64,000 nucleotides of DNA from Deinococcus koreensis (GCF_002901445.1 NZ_PPPD01000001.1:3106501-3170500), one strand, 5' to 3'; numbered from the stretch's first letter, positions 17,176 to 26,568 are shown. Numbers and translations are program-made. The notes: generated from the sequence alone by a model not told the origin.

Positions 17176-18318
17176 ATGAAACCCCTTCTCCTGACGTGTG
17201 CCCTGGCCCTGATGGCGGTCGGGTGTACACAGCCTGCTCAGCAGACCCAGCCGGCGCCCAACCAGCCCGCACCCAGTCCGCCGGAGACCTCCGGCTTCAC
17301 GGTGCCAGCCGGCTTCAGCGTCACGCTCTACGCCGAGGGCTTCCAGAAGCCGCGCTTCATGGCCGTGGCGCCGGGTGGCGACGTGCTGCTCAGCGATCCG
17401 CAGGCGGGCACCGTCAGCGTGTTGCCCGACCGCAACCAGGACGGCAAGGCCGACAGCCGGGAGGTGTTCGCCAGCGGCCTGAACCAGCCGCACGGGCTGG
17501 CGCTGCACGGCGGCTTCCTGTACGTGGCGAACACCGACAGCGTCGTGCGGTTTCCCTTCAGGGCGGGCGACCTGAAGGCCAGCGGCCCGGCGCAGAAGCT
17601 CGTGGATCTGCCCGCAGGGGGCGGTCACTCGACCCGCACCGTGGAATTCGGGCCCGACGGGCGGATGTACGTCTCGGCCGGCAGCTCCTGCAACGTCTGC
17701 GAGGAGACCGACCCCCGGCGCGCGGCCGTGTGGGTCTACGACGCCGACGGCAAGAACGGTCAGCCCTATGCGACGGGGCTGCGCAACGCCGTGGGCCTGG
17801 AGTGGAACGCCGGTACCCTCTACGCCACCAACAACGGCCGCGACCAGCTGGGCGACGACCTCCCGCCCGAGGGCTTCTACCGGCTGACTGCGGGCGGCTT
17901 CTATGGCTGGCCCTACTGTTACACCACCCAGCCGGGCCAGCCCCAGGTCTGGGACAAGGAGTTCGGCCGCAGGTCGGCCGCCGCCTGCGCCCCGGCCACG
18001 CCCGCCTTCGCCCTGACCACCGCCCACTCGGCCCCGCTGGGGCTGGCCTTCTACACCGGGCAGGCGTTCCCGGCCGCCTACCGGGGGCAGATGTTCGTGG
18101 CCCTGCACGGCTCGTGGAACCGCAGCACAAAGAGCGGCTACAAGGTGATCACGGTCGATCCGGCGAGCGGGAAGGTCAGCGACTTCCTCACCGGCTTTCT
18201 CAAGGGCGATCAGGTCGGTGGGCGGCCGGTCGATCTGGCGGTGCTGCCCGGCGGCGCCCTGCTGCTGAGCGACGACGGGGCGGGCAAGGTCTGGCGGATC
18301 GGGTATACCGGCCCCTGA
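17176..18318 (+). CDS. PQQ-type sugar/sorbosone dehydrogenase-like lipoprotein
   Basis: This 380-residue protein has a lipoprotein signal (lipobox AVGC, Cys about 17) and a Pro/Gln-rich spacer to about residue 38. A six-bladed propeller of the soluble glucose/sorbosone dehydrogenase family follows. Recognisable parts are GHSTRTVEFGPDGRMYVSAGSSCNVCEE, GLRNAVGLEWN and VALHGSWNRS. Family members oxidise sugars with PQQ at the cell surface, but many relatives have unknown substrates and no PQQ synthesis gene is nearby. It stands alone between aroA and the helicase. Confidence 0.8.
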   Translation: MKPLLLTCALALMAVGCTQPAQQTQPAPNQPAPSPPETSGFTVPAGFSVTLYAEGFQKPRFMAVAPGGDVLLSDPQAGTVSVLPDRNQDGKADSREVFASGLNQPHGLALHGGFLYVANTDSVVRFPFRAGDLKASGPAQKLVDLPAGGGHSTRTVEFGPDGRMYVSAGSSCNVCEETDPRRAAVWVYDADGKNGQPYATGLRNAVGLEWNAGTLYATNNGRDQLGDDLPPEGFYRLTAGGFYGWPYCYTTQPGQPQVWDKEFGRRSAAACAPATPAFALTTAHSAPLGLAFYTGQAFPAAYRGQMFVALHGSWNRSTKSGYKVITVDPASGKVSDFLTGFLKGDQVGGRPVDLAVLPGGALLLSDDGAGKVWRIGYTGP

Positions 18319-18537
18319 TCCGCACCGGGGGTGAGTCGGAGACGAGGGGCGAGCAGGGCGAGGAGAAGACTGCGGCCCTGGGACAGTGGAACTCTATGTC
18401 GACCCTGCGCGGCAGAGAGTCCATCGTGCCCTTCCTATCAGGGATCCGTCGCCCCCGCTCCACTCTGTCCTGACGGGGCCCAGCGCGGAATTCGGCGCAA
18501 CTGTCGATTGTTCAGACTTTCGTAGGACGCGGCGCGC

Positions 18538-18543
18538 TAGACT
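18538..18543 (+). promoter_or_regulatory. -10 box TAGACT before a mini-ORF
   Basis: TAGACT lies 7 nt before a GTG at 18551 that opens a 15-codon ORF, and 51 nt before the helicase GTG at 18595. Confidence 0.5.
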
Positions 18544-18550
18544 CCGGAGC

Positions 18551-18598
18551 GTGTTTCTTTCCGAGTCCTGCCGCCCCCGTCTGGCGGTCATGCAGTGA
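18551..18598 (+). CDS. Possible leaderless mini-ORF upstream of helicase
   Basis: GTG 18551 sits at leaderless distance from TAGACT and encodes a 15-residue peptide (MFLSESCRPRLAVMQ). Its TGA at 18596-18598 overlaps the GTG start of the SNF2 gene in another frame. It could couple translation to the helicase gene, or be only a 5' leader with no peptide role. Confidence 0.35.
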   Translation: MFLSESCRPRLAVMQ

Positions 18599-21500
18599 AG
18601 CTCAGCCGCCTGCCGCCGGGCTTTGGCCTGGACACGGCGGCCCAGGGTCTCGCCCTGCGCGAGGACGCCGTGCAGAACGTGAAGCGCGAGTGGACGGACG
18701 CGGGCTGGCGGGCCAGCGGCACCATCATGGACGGCGGGGTGGAGTATCAGGCCAGCGCCGAACTGCTGCCGCCCCCCGAGCCGCAGCTGCTCTCCACCGG
18801 CTGCACCTGTGGCCGCTACCGCTGCCGGCACGTGGCCGCCCTGGTGCTGGCCACCGACCCGCCCGACTGGCCCCGACCGGCCCCCAGCCCGGCGCCGGTC
18901 GCCAGCGCCGAGCCCATGTCGGCCACCCCCACGGTCGCCGAGGAGGCCCTGGACGCCCGCACCCAGCAGTGGCTCGCCAGTTTTCAGGAACAGGCCGGGC
19001 AGGCCCGGGGCCGGCAGTTCGAGCTGCGCTACGTGCTGCGCTTGCTCGCCCCGGCCAGCGGGCCGACGGGTGCGGCGGGTGCCCAGCGCCGGGTGGGCAT
19101 CCAGCTCATGCGGCTGCCCCTGCGCGGCGAGGAGCCCGATCTGCGGGGGGCCGAGCGCTACACGGTGCCGCGTAGCCTGTCGACCGCCCCCGCCTTCGTG
19201 CGCCGCGACGCCAAGCTGCTGCGCCTCCTCGAAATGGCGACCGTCAGCGCCCACGAGCCCGGCCGCTACGGCGAGGAACTGTTCGCCCTGACCGACCACC
19301 CCGCCGGCGACCTGCTGATCGATTCGCTGCTGGCCTCCGGGCGGCTGTGCTGGGAGCGGCCCGAGCACCTGCTGACCCGCGGCCCGGAGCTGCCCGGCGA
19401 GCTGGCCTGGGCCTCCGATCCCCGGGGCGGCCAGTCCCCGACGCTGGACGTGGCCCAGGTGCCGGGCGCGGTGGTGCTGCCGGTCACACCCCCCTGGGCG
19501 GTGCAGCCCCAGGCCCATGAACTCTCGCGCCTGAACGTGAACGCCTCGCCCGAGCAGGTAACGCGCTTCCTGGCCGGGCCCACGCTGCAGCCCAGTCAGG
19601 CCACGGCGCTGGCCCACGCCATCACGGCCGCCGGCCTGCCCCTGCCCATCCCGCAGACCGTGCGCGTGCGCGAGGAGCAGCTGCCCTACACGCCCCAGCT
19701 CCACCTGATGGGCCGCACCGCCACCGTGTACGTGCGCGACGGCTGGGCCCGCCGGCCCGAAACCCGCGTGTTCGCCGCTGCCGAGCTGCGCCACGCCTAC
19801 GGGGGCCTGGCGGTGCCCGACGCTGCCCACACCAGCGGCCCGACCCTCTACCGGGGCGGCGTCCTGACCCGCGTGACCCGCGACCTGGACGCCGAACGCG
19901 AGGCCGCGCGCAGCCTGCACCTGGAAGGCTTCATGCGCCTGGAAGACGTCTGGCGCGAGGACTTCAACGTGCCCCCCGAACTCTCCGAGCTGCTCACCCT
20001 GGGCGACGACGAGGCCTGGATGGAATTCATGCGGGTGGGCCGCATGGATCTGGAGCTGCGCGGCTTCAGCGTGCACCTGCATCCGGACTTCCCCCTCAAC
20101 TTCGCCGAGATCAGCGACTGGTACGGCCAGGCCGAGGACTCGCACGGCGGCTGGTTCACCCTCGACCTGGGCATCGTGGTCGACGGGCAGCGGGTCAGCC
20201 TGCTGCCGGTGCTGGCCGACCTGATCGCCCGGCAGCCGGAACTGTTCACCCCCGAGGCCCTGCAGGAACTGGGCGACGACGAGACCATCTTCGCCACCCT
20301 GGGCGACGGGCGCCGGGTGGCCCTGCCCGCCGGCCGGGTGCGCGCCATCCTGAGTGTGCTGGTCGAACTGCACCTGCGCGACCTGCCCGCCGGCCCGCTC
20401 AAGCTGCCCCTGCTGGACGCCGCCCGCCTGGCCGAGCTGGAGGGCGCGGTGCAGGCCCGCTGGCTGGGCGCCGAACGCCTGCTGGAATTGGGAAATAAGC
20501 TGCGCGACTTCGGCGGCATCGAGCCCGTCGAGCCGCCTGCCGGCCTGCGCGCCGAACTGCGGCCGTACCAGCTGCAGGGGGTCGCCTGGCTCCAGTTCCT
20601 GCGCGAGTACGACATGGGCGGCATCCTGGCCGACGACATGGGGCTGGGCAAGACCATCATGGCCCTGGCCCACCTGCTCATCGAGAAGGCCTCTGGCCGG
20701 GCCGACCGGCCCAGTCTGGTCATCGCGCCGACCTCGGTGATCGGCAACTGGCAGGCGGAGGCGACCCGCTTCGCTCCCAGCCTGCGGGTGCTCACCCTGC
20801 ACGGCAAGGATCGCAAGGCGCTGTTCGAGCGCATCCCCGAGCACGACCTGATCCTCAGCACCTACCCGCTGCTGCCGCGCGATCTGGAGGAACTGGGCGC
20901 CTACGGCTACCATCTGGTGATTCTCGACGAGGCCCAGAACATCAAGAACGCCAAGACGGCCGCCGCGAAGGCCGCCGGCAGCCTGCATGCCCGGCACCGC
21001 CTGGCGCTGACCGGCACGCCGCTGGAAAACCACCTGGGCGAGCTGTGGTCGCAGTTCAACTTCCTGGCGCCCGGCCTGCTGCACGACGAGAAGGCCTTCA
21101 AGGAGCTGTACCGCACGCCCATCGAGAAACGCGGCGACCCCCAGCGCCGCGCGGCGCTGGCCGCCCGCGTGCGCCCGTTTATCCTGCGCCGCGAAAAGCG
21201 CGACGTGGCCCGAGAACTGCCGCCCAAGACCGAAATCCCCGTGCGGGTGACCCTGGACGGCGACCAGCGCGACCTCTACGAGACCGTGCGGGTGACCATG
21301 CAGGGCCGCGTGCAGGAGGAGCTGCGGGCGCGCGGGCTGGGCCGGTCGACCATCGCCATCCTCGACGCGCTGCTCAAGCTGCGACAGGCGGTGACCGATC
21401 CCCGGCTGGTCAAGCTGGAGGCGGCGCGCGGCGTCGAGGGCAACGCCAAATTCGACTGGCTGCAGGGCAACCTGCCGCAGATGCTCGAGGAGGGCCGCCG

Positions 21501-21984
21501 GGTGCTGATCTTCTCGTCGTTTGCCACGCTGCTGGGGCATCTGGAGGAGTGGATCAGGGCCTCCGCCATCCCGTATTCCAAGCTGACCGGCCAGACCCAG
21601 GATCGCCAGCACCAGATCGACGAGTTCCAGAGCGGACAGACCCAGGTCTTCCTGATCACCCTGAAGGCCGGCGGGGTGGGCCTGAACCTCACGGCGGCCG
21701 ACACCGTGATCCACTACGACCCGTGGTGGAACCCCGCCGCCGAGGATCAGGCCACGGACCGGGCCTACCGCATCGGCCAGGACAAACCGGTGTTCGTGTA
21801 CAAGCTGATCGCGGCCGGCAGTGTCGAGGAGCGCATTCTCGATCTGCAGTCGCGCAAGGCCTCGCTGGCCCGCGGCATCCTCGACGGCGGCCTGAGCGAC
21901 GCCACGCAGCTCACGCCGGCCGACCTCGATCGCCTGTTCGCGCCCCTGGAGGACGAGGAGCAGCCGGCCGGGGCGCCCGCCTGA
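18595..21984 (+). CDS. SWIM-SNF2 family helicase/ATPase
   Basis: This 1129-residue protein starts with a SWIM zinc finger (C70-x-C72-x4-C77-x-H79, in CTCGRYRCRH). A long middle domain typical of bacterial SNF2 proteins follows. The motor is in the last 450 residues: Walker A DDMGLGKT near 680-687, DEAQ at 778-781, then a helicase C domain with LKAGGVGLNLTAAD and the DQATDRAYRIGQ arginine finger. Such proteins remodel or translocate on DNA-protein complexes; in a Deinococcus a repair or transcription role is plausible but unproven. GTG 18595 has no clear ribosome site and overlaps the stop of a 15-codon mini-ORF. Confidence 0.87.
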   Translation: MKLSRLPPGFGLDTAAQGLALREDAVQNVKREWTDAGWRASGTIMDGGVEYQASAELLPPPEPQLLSTGCTCGRYRCRHVAALVLATDPPDWPRPAPSPAPVASAEPMSATPTVAEEALDARTQQWLASFQEQAGQARGRQFELRYVLRLLAPASGPTGAAGAQRRVGIQLMRLPLRGEEPDLRGAERYTVPRSLSTAPAFVRRDAKLLRLLEMATVSAHEPGRYGEELFALTDHPAGDLLIDSLLASGRLCWERPEHLLTRGPELPGELAWASDPRGGQSPTLDVAQVPGAVVLPVTPPWAVQPQAHELSRLNVNASPEQVTRFLAGPTLQPSQATALAHAITAAGLPLPIPQTVRVREEQLPYTPQLHLMGRTATVYVRDGWARRPETRVFAAAELRHAYGGLAVPDAAHTSGPTLYRGGVLTRVTRDLDAEREAARSLHLEGFMRLEDVWREDFNVPPELSELLTLGDDEAWMEFMRVGRMDLELRGFSVHLHPDFPLNFAEISDWYGQAEDSHGGWFTLDLGIVVDGQRVSLLPVLADLIARQPELFTPEALQELGDDETIFATLGDGRRVALPAGRVRAILSVLVELHLRDLPAGPLKLPLLDAARLAELEGAVQARWLGAERLLELGNKLRDFGGIEPVEPPAGLRAELRPYQLQGVAWLQFLREYDMGGILADDMGLGKTIMALAHLLIEKASGRADRPSLVIAPTSVIGNWQAEATRFAPSLRVLTLHGKDRKALFERIPEHDLILSTYPLLPRDLEELGAYGYHLVILDEAQNIKNAKTAAAKAAGSLHARHRLALTGTPLENHLGELWSQFNFLAPGLLHDEKAFKELYRTPIEKRGDPQRRAALAARVRPFILRREKRDVARELPPKTEIPVRVTLDGDQRDLYETVRVTMQGRVQEELRARGLGRSTIAILDALLKLRQAVTDPRLVKLEAARGVEGNAKFDWLQGNLPQMLEEGRRVLIFSSFATLLGHLEEWIRASAIPYSKLTGQTQDRQHQIDEFQSGQTQVFLITLKAGGVGLNLTAADTVIHYDPWWNPAAEDQATDRAYRIGQDKPVFVYKLIAAGSVEERILDLQSRKASLARGILDGGLSDATQLTPADLDRLFAPLEDEEQPAGAPA

Positions 21985-22007
21985 GCGCGCCGACATGCTG
22001 GCGGCTC

Positions 22008-22036
22008 TTGAGCCCGCCCCCGCGCCGCGCTATGCT
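22008..22036 (+). promoter_or_regulatory. trp operon promoter
   Basis: TTGAGC (22008-22013) and TATGCT (22031-22036) are exactly 17 nt apart. The -10 box ends 6 nt before the ATG of the trp leader peptide, so the transcript should begin at or next to that ATG. Confidence 0.7.
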
Positions 22037-22042
22037 CAGCCC

Positions 22043-22090
22043 ATGTCCGTGAGCGGTGCGTGGTGGTGGCCCAGGTTCGCCTGGGTCTGA
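22043..22090 (+). CDS. trpL: trp leader peptide (MSVSGAWWWPRFAWV)
   Basis: This 15-codon ORF has four Trp codons, three of them consecutive at 22061-22069, and ends in TGA. It is followed by alternative RNA hairpins and a terminator, and trpE starts 92 nt later. That is the classical arrangement in which slow reading of Trp codons when charged tRNA-Trp is scarce prevents termination. It is unusual in that no ribosome site precedes the ATG and the -10 box is only 6 nt upstream, so the leader peptide would be made from a leaderless transcript end. It is too short for routine gene finders. Confidence 0.8.
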   Translation: MSVSGAWWWPRFAWV

Positions 22091-22160
22091 CGCGCTGCCC
22101 ATTCCAGCAGCACCGTCCAGATGCGCCCAGGTGGATCCCCTCCACCGGGCGCTTTTCTTT
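22070..22160 (+). promoter_or_regulatory. trp attenuator RNA
   Basis: Three alternative pairings are readable. The 1:2 hairpin is CCCAGGTTCGCCTGGG (22070-22085), six base pairs with a TTCG tetraloop, directly after the Trp codons. The antiterminator pairs 22078-22085 (CGCCTGGG) with 22126-22133 (CCCAGGTG), eight pairs including one G-T wobble. The terminator is 22123-22160. A ribosome stalled at the Trp codons would cover the first arm, free CCTGGG to form the antiterminator and allow trpE transcription. Confidence 0.8.
22123..22160 (+). terminator. trp attenuator terminator
   Basis: GCGCCC-A-GGTGGA pairs with TCCACC-GGGCGC (12 bp, one bulged A, loop TCCCC) and is followed by TTTTCTTT. It overlaps the antiterminator segment. 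Confidence 0.85.
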
Positions 22161-22182
22161 GTCCCCCCTTCAGAGGAGCCGC

Positions 22183-23625
22183 ATGACCCAGCCCAGTCTT
22201 ACAGCGTCCAGCCCACCTGCCTCCAGCCCCGCCCACCTGGCCTCCACCGAACTGAACGCCGACCTCGATACCCCGGTCACCGCCTACCTGAAGGCCGCGC
22301 AGGGCGAGGAGGTCAGCTTCCTGTTGGAAAGCGTGGAGGCCGGGGAGAAGCTGGGCCGCTACTCGTTTATCGGGGTGGGCGCTCAGGGCCGCTTCGAGTA
22401 CCGGGCGGGGCAGCTCACCAGCAGCGGCGTGTTCGGCGACTACAGCGGCCCGGAGGCCGACCCGCTGGCCCGCCTGTACGCGGTCACGACCCGCCCCGCC
22501 GAGGTGCCCGCGGGCCTGCCGGCCTTCGTGGGGGGCGCCGTGGGCTACGCCGCCTACGACATCGTGCGCGCCTACGAACGCCTGCCCGACGCCAACCCGG
22601 ACGAGCTGGGGGTGCCCGACGCCTGCTTCATCGCGCCACGCGGCATGGTCATCTACGACCACCTCAAGCACCGGCTGATCGCGGTGGCGGCGGCCACTAC
22701 CCCGGAGGCGGCGCAGACCGAGGTCGACGCGCTGGTCTCGCGCCTGCGCGGCCCGCTGCCCGAGGTGCCCGGCCAGGCGCCCGCCCCCGCCCCGCAGTTC
22801 ACCTCCAACTTCACGCCGCAGGGCTATCAGGACGCCGTGCGCCGCGCGCTGGAGTACATCCGTGCCGGCGACGTCTTTCAGGTGGTGCCCGCCCAGCGCT
22901 TCAGCGCCGATCTGGAGGTGCACCCTTTCGCCCTGTACCGCGCCCTGCGCCGGGTCAACCCCAGCCCCTACCTGGGCTACCTTCAGCTCGGCGCCGTGAC
23001 GCTGGTCGCCAGTTCGCCCGAGAGCCTGCTCGCCAGCGTGGGCCGCACCGTGACCACCCGGCCGATCGCCGGCACCCGCCCGCGCGGCGCCACCCCGGAG
23101 GCCGACGAAGCGCTCGCCGCCGAACTGCTGGCCGACGAGAAGGAGCGCGCCGAACACCTGATGCTCGTCGACCTGGGCCGCAACGACCTGGGCCGGGTCA
23201 GCACCTACGGCTCGGTGCGCGTGCACGACGCCTTTTCCATCGAGCGCTACAGTCACGTCATGCACATCGTCTCCAGCGTGAGCGGCGAACTGCGGGGCGG
23301 CCAGACGCCGCTGCACGCCCTGGCCAGCACCCTGCCGATGGGCACGGTCAGCGGCGCGCCCAAGATCCGCGCGATGGAGATCATCGACGAGCTGGAACCC
23401 GTGCGGCGCGGGCCCTACGGAGGCAGTTTCGGCTACATCGCCTTCGACGGCTCGATGGACATGGCCCTGACCCTGCGGACGATGGTCATCGCGAATGGCC
23501 GCGTGCACATCCAGGCCGGGGCAGGCATCGTGGCCGACTCCGATCCGGTGGCCGAGGAGCTGGAGACCCGCGCCAAGGCGGCGGCCCTGATGCGCGCGGT
23601 CGAGATGGCCGCCGGGGGGCTGTGA
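22183..23625 (+). CDS. trpE: Anthranilate synthase component I
   Basis: This 480-residue enzyme converts chorismate and ammonia (from TrpG) to anthranilate. It has the Trp feedback motif LLESVEAGEKLGRYSFIG near residues 46-63 and the catalytic region with RPIAGTRPRG, ERAEHLMLVDLGRND and TVSGAPKIRAMEIIDELEP. ATG 22183 follows AGAGGAG at -11 to -5. It is the first structural gene after the attenuator, and its stop overlaps the next ATG by one base. Confidence 0.95.
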   Translation: MTQPSLTASSPPASSPAHLASTELNADLDTPVTAYLKAAQGEEVSFLLESVEAGEKLGRYSFIGVGAQGRFEYRAGQLTSSGVFGDYSGPEADPLARLYAVTTRPAEVPAGLPAFVGGAVGYAAYDIVRAYERLPDANPDELGVPDACFIAPRGMVIYDHLKHRLIAVAAATTPEAAQTEVDALVSRLRGPLPEVPGQAPAPAPQFTSNFTPQGYQDAVRRALEYIRAGDVFQVVPAQRFSADLEVHPFALYRALRRVNPSPYLGYLQLGAVTLVASSPESLLASVGRTVTTRPIAGTRPRGATPEADEALAAELLADEKERAEHLMLVDLGRNDLGRVSTYGSVRVHDAFSIERYSHVMHIVSSVSGELRGGQTPLHALASTLPMGTVSGAPKIRAMEIIDELEPVRRGPYGGSFGYIAFDGSMDMALTLRTMVIANGRVHIQAGAGIVADSDPVAEELETRAKAAALMRAVEMAAGGL

Positions 23626-24014
23626 TGGCCCAGGTCAAGATCTACGGCCATGCCCGCTTCCTGGAAGGGCGTCGGCAGGTCATCTCCGACGCCATCCACC
23701 GCGCCACGGTGCGCGAGCTGGGGCAGCCCGAGGACAAGCGCTACCACCGCTTCTTCGCCCTGGAAGATCAGGACTTCATCCACCCGGACGGCCGCAGCGG
23801 CGCCTACCTGATCCTCGAAATCCACCTCTTCGCCGGCCGGACGCCCAAGACCCTGCGGGCCTACCTGCTGGCGCTGCAGGCCGCGCTGGAGGATTACGCT
23901 GGCCTCGCACCCAACGATCTGGAAGTCACCCTGATCGAAGTCCCGGCTGCCCACTGGAGCATTCGCGGCCAGCCCGGCGACGAACAGCCACTCCCCTATG
24001 AGGTTCACCAATGA
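23625..24014 (+). CDS. Tautomerase-like protein without N-terminal Pro
   Basis: This 129-residue protein has the tautomerase/MIF-like pattern: MAQVKIYGHARFLEGRRQVISDAIH, then YLILEIHLFAGRTPKTLRAYL and LEVTLIEVPAAHWSIRGQPGDE near the end. The catalytic Pro expected after Met is replaced by Ala, so ordinary Pro-1 tautomerase chemistry is unlikely. Its ATG overlaps the trpE stop (TGATG) and its own stop overlaps the next ATG, so it is translated as part of the trp operon. A link to tryptophan synthesis is not known to me. Confidence 0.65.
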   Translation: MAQVKIYGHARFLEGRRQVISDAIHRATVRELGQPEDKRYHRFFALEDQDFIHPDGRSGAYLILEIHLFAGRTPKTLRAYLLALQAALEDYAGLAPNDLEVTLIEVPAAHWSIRGQPGDEQPLPYEVHQ

Positions 24015-24403
24015 CACCTCAGCCTGGAGTGACATTGCGGGAAACATATATCGCCTCCGCATTGAGGACAGCCGACCCCATCCAGTGGCTTCAAGGCTGG
24101 TATTACGCGATGTGCGACGGTGACTGGGAGCACGGCTCTGGGCCGAATATCTCGACGTTGGACAATCCGGGTTGGGCGGTCAAGATTGACCTCTCGAAGA
24201 CGTACCTCTCTACCCGTCCATTCAAGGTGTGTCAGATCGAACGGCATCAAGACGACTGGCTTAATTGCACCGTATCTCAGGGCTGCTTCCGTGCGTTTGG
24301 CGGGCCGGTGAACCTGTCGGAAATTGTCGACATATTTAGGGCCTGGGCTGAGCCGGGGCTTGAGATCAAATCATCCATTTACCCGAAGCTGCTCAAGGAG
24401 TGA
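24011..24403 (+). CDS. Imm53-like immunity family protein inside the trp operon
   Basis: This 130-residue protein matches the Imm53 pattern: WLQGWYYAMCDGDWEHGSGPNISTLDNPGWAVKIDL followed by a CQIERHQDDWLNC segment. Imm53 proteins are thought to neutralise toxins of polymorphic toxin systems, but no toxin gene is near. The DNA is visibly AT-richer than trpE or trpG (GAAACATATATCGCC, GACATATTTAGG). It sits between the tautomerase-like gene and trpG with an ATGA overlap upstream and one base to the trpG ATG downstream, so it was accommodated without breaking the operon. Acquired origin is inference. Confidence 0.7.
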   Translation: MTPQPGVTLRETYIASALRTADPIQWLQGWYYAMCDGDWEHGSGPNISTLDNPGWAVKIDLSKTYLSTRPFKVCQIERHQDDWLNCTVSQGCFRAFGGPVNLSEIVDIFRAWAEPGLEIKSSIYPKLLKE

Positions 24404-24404
24404 G

Positions 24405-25030
<626 letters not shown>

Positions 25031-25034
<4 letters not shown>

Positions 25035-26038
25035 CCCACGCCCGGCTGATGAACGGCGAGCGGCTGACCCAGGCCGAGGCGGCGGCCTTCATGCAGGAGG
25101 TGATGGCCGGCGAGATGAGCGGCGTGCGGATGGCCGCGTCCCTGGCCGCCCTGCGCGTGCGCGGCGAGACGCCCGAGGAGATTGCCGGCTTCGCCCAGGC
25201 CATGCGCGATAACGCCGTGCGCGTCAACGTGGCCCCGCGCGAGGTGCTGCTGGACGTGGTGGGCACCGGCGGCGACGGCGCCCACACCTTCAACATCTCG
25301 ACCACCACCGCCTTCGTGGTCGCCGGGGCGGGTGTGCCGGTCGCCAAGCACGGCAACCGCGCCGCGTCCAGCCGGGCAGGCAGCGCCGACGTCCTCGAGG
25401 CCCTGGGCGTGAACCTCGACGCGCCGCCCGAAGTGGTCGAGGACGCCATCAACACGCTGGGGGTGGGCTTCATGTTCGCCCGCAACTACCACCCGGCGCT
25501 GAGGCATGCCGCGCCCGTGCGCTCCGATCTGGCCGCCCGCACGGTGTTCAACATCCTGGGGCCGCTCAGCAACCCGGCGGGGGCCACGCACCTCGTCGTG
25601 GGCGTCTTCAAGCCCGAGCTGACCCGCACGCTGGCCGAGGTGCTGAGGTTGCTGGGCACCCGGGGCGCCACGGTCGTCTACGGCGACGGTCTGGACGAGT
25701 TCACCGTCTGCGGCGTGAACACGGTTTCCGGCCTACGGGACGGCGAGATCATCGACCGCCAGATGCACCCGGAGGAGGCGGGCGTGAGCCTGCACGCGCG
25801 GGAGGCCATCGTGGGCGGCACCCCGGCCGAGAACGCGGAGATCACGCGCGCCCTGCTGACCGGCGGCGGAACCCCAGCCCAGCAGGACATCGTGGCCCTG
25901 AACTCGGGCGCCGCTCTCCGCACGGCGGGCCGGGTCGAGAGCATCCGCGAAGGTGTGGATCAGGCCCGCGAGATCATGCGCGGCGGCCAGGGCTGGGATG
26001 TCTTGCAGAGGTACGCCGAGCTGACGCGACGAGGCTAG
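25031..26038 (+). CDS. trpD: Anthranilate phosphoribosyltransferase
   Basis: This 335-residue enzyme attaches phosphoribose from PRPP to anthranilate. The PRPP motif GTGGDGAHTFNIST (near 79-92), KHGNRAASSRAGSADVLEALG, and the metal motif with DEFTVCGVN are present. It shares an ATGA overlap with trpG and is the last gene of this trp set; trpC, trpF, trpB and trpA are not in the window. Confidence 0.94.
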
Positions 26039-26082
26039 GACTGCGGATCGGTGGGGGAGGGGCTGGTGAGTCTCTCCCTTCG

Positions 26083-26541
26083 TTATGGCGTCTGCGAGTC
26101 GATCAGCCGGCGGTGGTAGTCGATCTGGCCCAGGTGCCAGTTCAGGTGGCCGTACAGGTGCAGCAGAAAGGCGCCGCTGGTCATGCCTTCCGGGAAGGCG
26201 GGCAGCACGCGCGGATGAACCTCGGCCAGCCGCGCCTCGTCCAGCCGGCCCAGGGTGCCGTGCACGAGCGTCCGGACGTGGGTCAGCCCGGCGATCAGTT
26301 CCGCACGCGGCACATCCCGCCGCGAGAACTCCGCTGCTCGGTCACGCACGTACGGCACGCCGCCCAGATCGTCCCCGACGAACTGCGACAGGTTGCCGAT
26401 CAGGTGCAGCGCGAGGTTCCCCGCCGGGTTGATGATCTCGCCGTGCACACGCCAGAGCGTGGCCTCGTCCGGGTAGGTCTCCATTTCCTTGATGACGGCC
26501 GTGAGGTCGCGGGCGAAGAGGGTGGACAGCTCAGGAAGCAT
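26083..26541 (-). CDS. DinB-like family protein (DUF1572 type)
   Basis: This 152-residue helical protein has three His positions expected of the DinB/YfiT metal-binding four-helix bundle: one in NLALHLIGNLSQFVGDD and two in LLHLYGHLNWHLGQIDYHRRLI. DinB-family proteins include thiol transferases, and the family is greatly expanded in Deinococcus. It has a leaderless promoter (TACACT, 5 nt before ATG). It converges on trpD with a 44-bp gap. Confidence 0.78.
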   Translation of the reverse strand: MLPELSTLFARDLTAVIKEMETYPDEATLWRVHGEIINPAGNLALHLIGNLSQFVGDDLGGVPYVRDRAAEFSRRDVPRAELIAGLTHVRTLVHGTLGRLDEARLAEVHPRVLPAFPEGMTSGAFLLHLYGHLNWHLGQIDYHRRLIDSQTP

Positions 26542-26546
26542 AGAAG

Positions 26547-26552
26547 AGTGTA
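26547..26552 (-). promoter_or_regulatory. -10 box TACACT, leaderless start
   Basis: On the minus strand TACACT lies 5 nt before the ATG at 26541, immediately after the stop of the upstream gene. Confidence 0.55.
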
Positions 26553-26568
26553 AGTCCCGGTATCTGGT

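Noticed and set aside
18394..21996. 1200-codon open frame antisense to the helicase
   Set aside because: Its translation is repetitive in Gly/Ala/Gln/Val/His without any domain pattern, while the plus strand has complete SNF2 motifs.
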